7,369 nt of DNA from an uncultured Oscillospiraceae bacterium. Its GTDB lineage: Bacteria; Bacillota; Clostridia; Oscillospirales; Oscillospiraceae. Positions 1-5,183 of the stretch are shown piece after piece (positions within the stretch are counted from its first letter, which is position 1; every line of letters starts with the position of its first letter). Under the pieces are notes generated by a model. The model had not been told where the DNA came from and ran no database searches. It saw only the letters and a list, made by a program, of their open reading frames with translations. Position numbers and translations under genes: made by a program. Location of the stretch: positions 1 to 7,369 of the forward strand of contig CAJFPI010000026.1 of NCBI GenBank assembly GCA_904398675.1, written 5' to 3'.

Positions 1-1344
1 CTCGTCCTGGAAGGTGCCGTCAGCCCGATAGGTAAAGAGCAGCGGCTCGGTGAGGCCCGCCATCATCAGGGACAGCGTGCCGTCCGCCGTGACCTCCACC
101 GTGCCGATGCCGGTGGCGGAGCCGTAGGCGCCGGACCAGTCCGCCAGCTCCGCCGGCACGTCCGCCGCGGGGGAGGCGGTGATCTGGCCGGTGGGGTTCA
201 CGGTGATCCCCTCCTCTGCCAGCGCGTCGATGAGGAGCTGGCTGGCGGCCATCTCGTTATAGGTGGAGACGCCGCCGCTGGTCAGCACCGCCGCCGCCAT
301 GTCATACTCCGGCAGCACCACCAGCCCCGCATGGTACACCAGGGAGTCGCCGCCCTTCACCAGGGCCTGGATGCCGCTGGCGCTGAAGGGGAAGAACTCC
401 ACCGCGTCCCAGCCCAGGCCGTAGGACAGGACGCTCCCCTCGCTGTCGTCGGGCCACATGCCCCGGAGACACTCCTGGCTGCTCATGGCCGCAAGGCTCT
501 CCTCGGTCAAAAGCCCTTCGCCGCACAGCGCGCCGCCAAAGGCGGCAAGGTCGCTGGCAGAGGCGTACATCCCGCCGGTGGCCACGATGTTGATCGTCTC
601 CGGCGGCAGCTCCCGCACGTCCTGGCCCAGGTAGGTCTTGGCCAGGAGGCTCCAGTCAAAGTCGTCCTGGGGGGCGAAGGTGGCCGAAAGGCCAAGAGGC
701 TCCGTGATCTCCTGACGGACAAACTGGGCGTAGGACATGCCGCTGACCCGCTCGATCACCAGCTGGGCCAGGGTGAACCCGTCGTTGCAGTAGACGCTGT
801 AGGCGCCGGGGTCCGCCTGAAGGCTCTGGGTCGCCAGGCGGTCCAGCAGATCCTCTGTGGCGGAGGTGTTCTCCGGGTCATTCAGGAGGAAGGAGTTGAC
901 AATGGTTCCTCCCATGAGGCCGGAGGAGTGGTTGAGGAGCATCCGCACCGTGATGTCGCGGTAGCGGCTGTCTGCCATGGTGAAGTCCGGAAGATAGGTG
1001 GTCACCGGCTCATCCAGGTCCACCTTCCCCTCCTCCACCAGGCGCATCACAGCCGCAGCGGTATACACCTTGCTGACAGAGCCGATGCCGTAGAGGTTGT
1101 CATCGGTAAGGAGACGGTTTTCCGACTTGGAGTAGACGCCGGAGGTGCCGGAGAGGACGATCTCCCCGTCCTGCCACAGGGCATACTGCCCGGAGATGGC
1201 GCCGCCATAGGTCATGGCGGTCTCCAGGGCCGCCTGGGCCGATGCGGTCCGATCCTCCTCCGCGGCGAAGGCCGGCAGCGCCAGGGCCACCAGCAGCGCC
1301 AGCGTCAAAGCCAGGGCGGAAAGCCGTTGTTTGATGGTATGCAT
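1..1344 (-). CDS. Secreted serine beta-lactamase-fold hydrolase (class C/CubicO type), C-terminus outside window
   Basis: The frame is open from ATG at 1344 to the left edge (448 codons), so the gene is cut off by the window. Residues 1-27 look like a signal peptide: MHTIKQR, a hydrophobic Leu/Ala core, then LPAFA-A, so the protein is probably exported. The beta-lactamase/penicillin-binding fold shows its three active-site motifs: SVSK (Ser89 nucleophile, Lys92), YCN (Tyr185-Asn187) and HAG (His338-Gly340) in place of KTG. NHSSGL after the first motif is typical of the class C/CubicO family. Past about residue 375 a C-terminal extension begins, of the kind often found in these proteins. The family includes D-amino-acid peptidases, esterases and peptidoglycan hydrolases, so the substrate cannot be named, and antibiotic resistance should not be assumed. 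The start is supported by AAGGAAGG about 8 nt upstream. The gene has its own promoter and lies beyond the rubrerythrin terminator. Confidence 0.88.
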   Translation of the reverse strand, partial: MHTIKQRLSALALTLALLVALALPAFAAEEDRTASAQAALETAMTYGGAISGQYALWQDGEIVLSGTSGVYSKSENRLLTDDNLYGIGSVSKVYTAAAVMRLVEEGKVDLDEPVTTYLPDFTMADSRYRDITVRMLLNHSSGLMGGTIVNSFLLNDPENTSATEDLLDRLATQSLQADPGAYSVYCNDGFTLAQLVIERVSGMSYAQFVRQEITEPLGLSATFAPQDDFDWSLLAKTYLGQDVRELPPETINIVATGGMYASASDLAAFGGALCGEGLLTEESLAAMSSQECLRGMWPDDSEGSVLSYGLGWDAVEFFPFSASGIQALVKGGDSLVYHAGLVVLPEYDMAAAVLTSGGVSTYNEMAASQLLIDALAEEGITVNPTGQITASPAADVPAELADWSGAYGSATGIGTVEVTADGTLSLMMAGLTEPLLFTYRADGTFQDE

Positions 1345-1383
1345 CGTTGTTTCCTTCCTTTCTTTTCAGGGTTGCTACAGCAC

Positions 1384-1411
1384 ATTATACGGAAATTCCC
1401 TCCGTTGTCAA
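1384..1411 (-). promoter_or_regulatory. Sigma-A-type promoter of the beta-lactamase-fold gene
   Basis: On the minus strand a perfect -35 TTGACA (1411-1406) is followed by 16 bp and a perfect -10 TATAAT (1389-1384). The predicted transcript start is near 1377, giving a leader of about 33 nt that contains the Shine-Dalgarno. Both hexamers match consensus, so strong constitutive expression is expected. This is the best promoter in the window. Confidence 0.82.
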
Positions 1412-1427
1412 CCAGGCGTCATTGTGG

Positions 1428-1483
1428 AAAAATGTGCTGAAAAAGCACATTTTTCCCTGCTGTTGGGGAAACAGCAGGGAAAA
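1428..1483. repeat. Two adjacent, overlapping perfect hairpins between rubrerythrin and the beta-lactamase-fold gene
   Basis: Hairpin A has 10-bp arms, AAAAATGTGC at 1428-1437 and GCACATTTTT at 1445-1454, with a 7-nt loop. Hairpin B has 14-bp arms at 1451-1464 and 1470-1483 (core CCCTGCTGTT / AACAGCAGGG) with a 5-nt loop. They share four T residues (1451-1454). Both lie just upstream of the -35 box of the downstream gene and after the main rubrerythrin terminator. Hairpin A on the minus strand ends in a run of five T, so a backup terminator insulating the strong promoter is the simplest reading. A protein-binding dyad is also possible. Confidence 0.6.
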
Positions 1484-1553
1484 TTTGTCAATTTATGGGG
1501 GCTGTAAGGGACACGGCACAGGGCGCGCCCGCTGCTTTCCCCGGGGATTTTGC

Positions 1554-1588
1554 AAAAAAATCCCCGGCAGGCGGAACGCCTGCCGGGG
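1554..1588 (-). terminator. Rho-independent terminator of the thioredoxin-rubrerythrin operon
   Basis: A perfect 12-bp GC-rich stem (arms 1577-1588 and 1562-1573, 3-nt loop) is followed on the minus strand by A and seven T (1560-1554). It begins 29 nt after the rubrerythrin stop codon. There is no T-run on the other side, so it works only for minus-strand transcripts. This is a textbook intrinsic terminator and marks the end of the operon. Confidence 0.92.
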
Positions 1589-1617
1589 GGTGAAAAGATC
1601 TCGCTAAGAAATCGCTT

Positions 1618-2157
1618 TTAATAGTTCTCCGCCTTGATGGCGAAGTATGCCTTGGGATGCGCGCAGACGGGGCAGACCTCGGGGGCCTCCTTGCCGATGA
1701 CGATGTGGCCGCAGTTGGCGCACTGCCAGATGGTGTCCCCGTCGCGGGAGAAGACCAAACCGCCCTCGATGTTGGCGATCAGCTTGCGGTAGCGCTCCTC
1801 GTGCTCCTTCTCAATGGCCGCCACGCCGCGGAACAGACGGGCGATGTCGTCAAAGCCCTCCGCCTCGGCCTCCTTGGCAAAGGTGTCGTACATGTCGGTC
1901 CACTCGTAGTTCTCGCCGGCGGCCGCATCCGCCAGATTGTCCATGGTGCCGGGGATGGCGCCGTCATGGAGGAGCTTGAACCAGATCTTGGCGTGCTCCT
2001 TCTCATTGTGGGCGGTCTCCTGGAAGATGGCGGCGATCTGCTCGTAGCCGTCCTTCTTGGCCTTGGAGGCATAGTACTGGTATTTGGTGTGGGCCTGGCT
2101 CTCGCCGGCAAAAGCGGCCATCAAATTGGCCTCGGTCTTGCTGCCTTTCAGGTTCAT
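1618..2157 (-). CDS. rbr: Rubrerythrin (non-heme diiron peroxidase with C-terminal rubredoxin domain)
   Basis: This 179-aa protein has the usual rubrerythrin length. Residues 1-135 form the ferritin-like four-helix diiron domain: Glu19 in AGESQAH, the ExxH pair Glu52/His55 in helix 2, the acidic helix-3 segment AKEAEAEGF (95-102), and Glu116/His119 in IEKEHEERY. Residues 144-179 form a rubredoxin-like domain with Cys146-x2-Cys149 and Cys162-x2-Cys165, which bind one iron. The 12-residue gap between the cysteine pairs is the short form seen in rubrerythrins. The family reduces hydrogen peroxide to water in the cytoplasm of anaerobes, with electrons entering through the rubredoxin iron. The start has GAGGAG 6 nt upstream. 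It follows the CoA-disulfide-reductase gene by 43 nt with no visible promoter, so it is read as the last gene of that operon. Its partner reductase may be encoded in the same operon (inference). Confidence 0.97.
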   Translation of the reverse strand: MNLKGSKTEANLMAAFAGESQAHTKYQYYASKAKKDGYEQIAAIFQETAHNEKEHAKIWFKLLHDGAIPGTMDNLADAAAGENYEWTDMYDTFAKEAEAEGFDDIARLFRGVAAIEKEHEERYRKLIANIEGGLVFSRDGDTIWQCANCGHIVIGKEAPEVCPVCAHPKAYFAIKAENY

Positions 2158-2200
2158 GGGAATCTCCTCACTTTCTCTCTACGTCGGTTCGTTCGTCGAT

Positions 2201-3889
2201 TCACTGTAAGCCGCAGGGGCCTGTCCCCTCCGGCCGGAGGTTCTGGTCCTGCATCACCATGGCGTAGAACCCGTAGCCTCCGGATAAATTGTAACATTCA
2301 AACCCCGCTCCTGTCAACATCCGGCAGGCGAGGTAGCTGCGAAGTCCGCTCTGGCAGTGGACATATAGGGGCCTGTCGGCGGGCAGCTCCTGCATGCGGC
2401 CGCGCAGCTCGTCCACGGGGATGTGGACGGCCCCCTGGATGTGGCCCCGGTCCCACTCGCCCCGGGTGCGGACGTCCAGAATGAAGGCCCCCTCCGCCTG
2501 GAGCTTTGCCACATCGCTCCAGTGGAACTGCCGGACCTTGCCGGTGAGGACATTTTCGATGACATAGCCGATCACGTTTACCGGGTCCTTGGCCGAGGAG
2601 TAGGGCGGGGCGTAGCTCAGGTCCAGCTCCGTCAGGTCATGGGCGGTCATACGGGCGCGGATGGCGGCGGCAAGCACGTCGATGCGCTTATCCACCCCGT
2701 CGTAGCCGATGATCTGCCCGCCCAGGATCCGCCCGGTGGGGGTCTCAAAGAGCACCTTCATCACCATGCTCTTGGCGCCGGGGTAGTAAGTAGCGTGGGA
2801 ACTGACGGTGATGACCGCCTTGTCATAGGAGAGGCCTGCGGCCCTGGCCGCGCTCTCGTTGAGGCCGGTCACCGCCGCCGTCAGGTCAAAGAGCTTGATG
2901 ACCGAGGAGCCCTGGGCGCCGGTATAGCGGCTGTCGCCGCCGGCCATGTTGTCCGCGGCAATGCGCCCCTGCTTGTTGGCCGGGCCGGCCAGGGCCACGC
3001 TGGTCCTGGCGCCGGTGACAAAGTTGGCGATCTCCACCGCGTCGCCCACGGCGTAGATATCCGGGTGAGAGGTCTCCATCCGCTCGTTCACCACAATGGC
3101 CCCCCGGCGGTTGACCTGGAGGCCCGCCGCGGCGGCAAGGCTGCCGTCGGGCTGGACGCCCACAGCCAGGATCACCATGTCCACCGTGAGCGTCTCCCTG
3201 CCTGGGACCTCCACCGCCACCTGGTCCCCGCAGGGACGGAGGGCGGAGGGTGTGGCCTCCAGCTGCAGGTCCACTCCGGCGGCGCGGAGCTTTGCATGGA
3301 GCTGTCCCGCCATATCCCGGTCAAAGGGCTTCATCACCTGCTCTGACCGCTGGAACATGGTGACGCGGATCCCCTGGCCCATCAGGTTCTCCGCCATCTC
3401 CAGGCCGATAAAGCCGCCGCCGGAGATCACCGCTGTTTTGGGGTGCTCCCGGGCGATAAAATCGTGGATGCGGAAGGTATCCTCCACGGTGCGGAGGGTA
3501 AAGACCCGCTGGCCGTCCACACCGGGGATATTGGGCCGGATGGGCTTTGCCCCCGGGGAGAGGAGAAGCTTGTCGTAGGACTCCTGATAGGTGCGCCCAT
3601 CCTCCAGATCCCGGACCTGGACGGTTTTCTCCTCCGGCTGGATGGAGAGCACCTCGTGGCGAACACGCACATCGATGTTGAACCGGCGGCGAAAGCTCTC
3701 CGGCGTCTGCAGTGTCAGGGCGGCGGGATCCGTGATCTCCCCGCCGATATAATAGGGCAGGCCGCAGTTGGCATAGGAGACGTAGCCCGAGCGCTCCAGA
3801 ATCACAATCTCCGCCTTCTCGTCCAGGCGGCGCAGGCGGGCCGCGGCGGTGGCGCCGCCGGCCACGCCCCCCACGATGACAACCTTCAT
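2201..3889 (-). CDS. CoA-disulfide reductase-like FAD/NAD(P)H oxidoreductase fused to a C-terminal rhodanese
   Basis: This 562-aa cytoplasmic flavoenzyme belongs to the pyridine nucleotide-disulfide oxidoreductase superfamily. The N-terminal FAD Rossmann motif is VGGVAGG (6-12). Cys42 in SYANCGLPYY is the single redox cysteine typical of the CoA-disulfide reductase branch. The NAD(P)H-binding motif is SGGGFIGLE (156-164), and DIYAVGDAVE (277-286) is the second FAD motif. The dimerisation domain carries TYYPG (367-371) and YAPPYSSAKDPVN (426-438), whose tyrosines assist catalysis in the family. Residues 455-545 form a rhodanese with LDVRTRGEW (471-479) and active-site loop CQSGLRS, Cys512. Related fusions reduce CoA disulfide, CoA persulfide or polysulfide with NADH. 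A short tail ends in PCGLQ with Cys559. ATG follows directly on the upstream stop (TAAATG), with GAAAGGAG inside the upstream gene, so translation is probably coupled. The substrate is inferred; alternatives are NADH oxidase or rubredoxin reductase. Confidence 0.93.
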   Translation of the reverse strand: MKVVIVGGVAGGATAAARLRRLDEKAEIVILERSGYVSYANCGLPYYIGGEITDPAALTLQTPESFRRRFNIDVRVRHEVLSIQPEEKTVQVRDLEDGRTYQESYDKLLLSPGAKPIRPNIPGVDGQRVFTLRTVEDTFRIHDFIAREHPKTAVISGGGFIGLEMAENLMGQGIRVTMFQRSEQVMKPFDRDMAGQLHAKLRAAGVDLQLEATPSALRPCGDQVAVEVPGRETLTVDMVILAVGVQPDGSLAAAAGLQVNRRGAIVVNERMETSHPDIYAVGDAVEIANFVTGARTSVALAGPANKQGRIAADNMAGGDSRYTGAQGSSVIKLFDLTAAVTGLNESAARAAGLSYDKAVITVSSHATYYPGAKSMVMKVLFETPTGRILGGQIIGYDGVDKRIDVLAAAIRARMTAHDLTELDLSYAPPYSSAKDPVNVIGYVIENVLTGKVRQFHWSDVAKLQAEGAFILDVRTRGEWDRGHIQGAVHIPVDELRGRMQELPADRPLYVHCQSGLRSYLACRMLTGAGFECYNLSGGYGFYAMVMQDQNLRPEGTGPCGLQ

Positions 3890-4216
3890 TTATGCTCCTT
3901 TCTCCACAGGACCCCGCCAGGCGGCGATCCCTCCAATGCTGCTGCAGCTGGAATAGCCCATCCCTTTCAGCGCGCTGACGGCGCTGGCGGCCCGGGCGCC
4001 GCTCTGGCAGTAAACGAAGAGGGGGGCCGCCTTGCTGGAAACCTGCTCCTCCACTTCATCCAGACGGCTCAGGGGCAGGTTCACGCTGCCCGGGATGTGT
4101 CCGGCGGCGTACTCCGCCTCCGTCCGCACATCCAGCAGCACCGCCCCCTCCGTCCCGCGGCACTGTTCCACCCCGGCGTTGATATCGGCGGGGCGCAGGA
4201 AGTCAAAAATACTCAT
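3890..4216 (-). CDS. Single-domain rhodanese-like sulfurtransferase
   Basis: This 108-aa protein is one complete rhodanese domain without signal peptide or membrane segment, so it is cytoplasmic. LLDVRTEAEYAAGHIPGSVNLP (split here as LLDVRTEAEY at 27-36 and AGHIPGSVNLP at 38-48) carries the CH2A-type structural signature. The active loop is YCQSGARA with Cys70 as the persulfide-forming residue and Arg75 in the anion-binding position. SIGGIAAW (93-100) is the conserved C-terminal motif. Rhodaneses move sulfane sulfur from persulfide or thiosulfate donors to thiols. The start overlaps the thioredoxin stop by ATGA, with GTGGAG 8 nt upstream, and the stop abuts the next start, so the three genes are translationally coupled. 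Thioredoxin next door is a plausible reductant for the Cys70 persulfide (inference). Confidence 0.94.
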   Translation of the reverse strand: MSIFDFLRPADINAGVEQCRGTEGAVLLDVRTEAEYAAGHIPGSVNLPLSRLDEVEEQVSSKAAPLFVYCQSGARAASAVSALKGMGYSSCSSIGGIAAWRGPVEKGA

Positions 4217-4524
4217 TGAAACAGCTCCACCACCTTGGCCTTGGGCTGCAGGCCCACGGTACGGTTTGCCAGCTGTCCGTTTTTAAAGACCACCATGGTG
4301 GGGATGGAGGCCACGCCGAACCGGCTGGCGAGATCCATCTCCTCGTCAATGTTCACCTTGGCCACGATCACGTCGCCATCGTGCTCACTGGCCACCTCCT
4401 CCAGGATGGGGGCCAGCATGCGGCAGGGGCCGCACCAGGGCGCCCAGAAATCCACCAGGACCGGGCGGTCCGCCTTCTGGATGGTCTCATCAAAGTTGCT
4501 CTGTGTTAAATGCAAAACTGCCAT
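4213..4524 (-). CDS. trxA: Thioredoxin
   Basis: A 103-aa classical thioredoxin of normal family length. The active site WAPWCGPC has Cys31 and Cys34; VDFWAPW precedes it as in canonical thioredoxins. The cis-proline is Pro75 in ASIPTM, and KNGQ with the following glycine (GLQ) forms the usual C-terminal turn. It is a cytoplasmic dithiol-disulfide reductant. The ATG start has AAAGGAG with an 8-nt spacer, and the predicted leader is about 31 nt. It is the first gene of the operon; its TGA overlaps the ATG of the rhodanese. No thioredoxin reductase is encoded next to it here, so reduction probably relies on an enzyme elsewhere, although the downstream flavoprotein could contribute (inference). 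A role in reducing persulfides on the neighbouring rhodaneses, in addition to general disulfide reduction, fits the context. Confidence 0.97.
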   Translation of the reverse strand: MAVLHLTQSNFDETIQKADRPVLVDFWAPWCGPCRMLAPILEEVASEHDGDVIVAKVNIDEEMDLASRFGVASIPTMVVFKNGQLANRTVGLQPKAKVVELFQ

Positions 4525-4561
4525 GGGAAGTTCTCCTTTCGTTTTCTTGGTTTCTGGACAT

Positions 4562-4567
4562 AGTATA
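4562..4567 (-). promoter_or_regulatory. Probable -10 box of the thioredoxin operon promoter
   Basis: TATACT on the minus strand is five of six matches to TATAAT and stands out from a very GC-rich spacer (CCCGGGCGCTGCCGGGG). The predicted start is near 4555. The -35 position holds CAGAAT, a poor match to TTGACA, so basal activity should be low and dependence on an activator is expected. An A-tract (minus-strand GAAAAAATTT, about 4611-4620) lies further upstream and could act as an UP-like element. Confidence 0.55.
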
Positions 4568-4586
4568 CCCCGGCAGCGCCCGGGAT

Positions 4587-4606
4587 TCTGTGACCGCAGT
4601 CACAGA
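4587..4606. promoter_or_regulatory. CRP-like operator palindrome upstream of thioredoxin
   Basis: A 20-bp dyad with perfect 8-bp arms TCTGTGAC / GTCACAGA and a 4-nt centre contains TGTGA-N6-TCACA, identical to the CRP-type consensus half-sites and spacing. Its centre, 4596.5, is 41.5 bp upstream of the start predicted from the TATACT box, which is the standard class II activator position and overlaps the missing -35. The Crp/Fnr-family protein encoded at 5184-5843 is the obvious candidate to bind it, because its recognition helix has the CRP-type residues. Binding is inferred, not shown. Confidence 0.72.
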
Positions 4607-4669
4607 GACAGGAAATTTTTTCAGCAAAGGGATTTAGCGGCGTTCCGCCATGTCCGGCTGGGCCGGCGC

Positions 4670-5167
4670 TTACGCCTCCAGGCAGCGGACATACCGGACC
4701 TCCCGCAGCTCCTTCCCTCCGATCTCGCAGTCCAGAGCAGCGCCGGAGAGAGAAAACCCCTGCCGCTCATAAAAGGCCCTGGCCCGGCGGTTTTCCTCCA
4801 GCACCCATAGGGAGGCCTCCCGGCACCCCATCTCCCGCAGCCGCTCCAGGGCCGCCTCCAGCAGTACCTTCCCCAGCCCCCGGCCCCAGCAGTCCGGCAG
4901 CAGATAGAGGGAAATCACCTCTCCGCACCCCGCCGTCTCCGTCTGCCGGGCGGGACCATAGGCGGCTGTCCCCGCCAGCCGCTGCCCATCCAGCAACAGG
5001 AGGGACTCCGCCCCGCCGCCGGTAAGAAAGCCGCACCACCGGTCCTCCGCCATTTCATCCAAAAATGCCTGGGGGACGATCCTCCGGTAGGCAGCGCGCC
5101 AGCTGGCCGCATAGACGCGGCTCACCGCCAGCGCATCGTCTCCCGGTCCCATCCGCCGGATCTCCAC
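4670..5167 (-). CDS. GNAT-family N-acetyltransferase
   Basis: This 165-aa protein has the single-domain GNAT fold, which transfers an acetyl group from acetyl-CoA to an amine. SLYLLPDCWGRGLGKVLL (86-103) contains beta-4 and the acetyl-CoA pyrophosphate loop, with the Q/RxxGxG/A-like stretch W94-GRGLG-K100. WVLEENRRARAFYERQGF (121-138) is the conserved C-terminal motif with the usual Asn and the Tyr general-acid candidate. The closest general type is the RimI/ElaA-like small-molecule or N-terminal acetyltransferase group; the acceptor cannot be predicted. It starts at GTG (5167) with a purine-rich GGGGAGGGGG-like Shine-Dalgarno. ATG at 5152, five codons later, is the alternative start. It lies 16 nt after the Crp-family regulator stop, so the two are probably co-transcribed. 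Why an acetyltransferase travels with this regulator is unclear. Confidence 0.92.
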   Translation of the reverse strand: MEIRRMGPGDDALAVSRVYAASWRAAYRRIVPQAFLDEMAEDRWCGFLTGGGAESLLLLDGQRLAGTAAYGPARQTETAGCGEVISLYLLPDCWGRGLGKVLLEAALERLREMGCREASLWVLEENRRARAFYERQGFSLSGAALDCEIGGKELREVRYVRCLEA

Positions 5168-5183
5168 TGCCCCCTCCCCCTCT

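Larger units (their letters stand above)
1618..4524 (-). other. Predicted operon: thioredoxin - rhodanese - CoA-disulfide reductase/rhodanese - rubrerythrin
   Basis: Four same-strand genes show a 4-nt overlap (ATGA), a 0-nt junction (TAAATG) and a 43-nt gap. A promoter candidate lies only before the first gene and a strong terminator only after the last. The set combines thiol-disulfide reduction, sulfane-sulfur transfer, flavin-dependent disulfide/persulfide reduction and peroxide reduction. Read-through from the acetyltransferase gene upstream is possible because no clear terminator is visible in the 145-bp gap. Confidence 0.85.

Noticed and set aside
1..1344. Calling the left-edge gene an antibiotic-resistance beta-lactamase
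   Set aside because: The HAG and SVSK/YCN motif set is shared by the whole CubicO/PBP4-like family, most of which do not give resistance, and there is no mobile element nearby.
331..1440. Long plus-strand open frame (369 codons) opposite the beta-lactamase-fold gene
   Set aside because: It is antisense to a gene with signal peptide, SxxK, YxN and HxG motifs; the translation is low-complexity Gly/His/Arg/Val-rich and lacks a family signature, as expected from a GC-rich shadow frame.
1433..1450. TGTGC-N7-GCACA as a CRP-family operator for the beta-lactamase-fold gene
   Set aside because: The half-site has C in place of A and the spacer is 7, not 6; the adjacent promoter is already consensus and would not need an activator. 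It is kept only as part of the hairpin observation.
1657..4219. Plus-strand open frames opposite rubrerythrin, the CoA-disulfide-reductase and the rhodanese
   Set aside because: All are complementary-strand shadows of well-supported genes, rich in Gly/Ala/Arg/His, with no recognisable domain or plausible ribosome-binding site.
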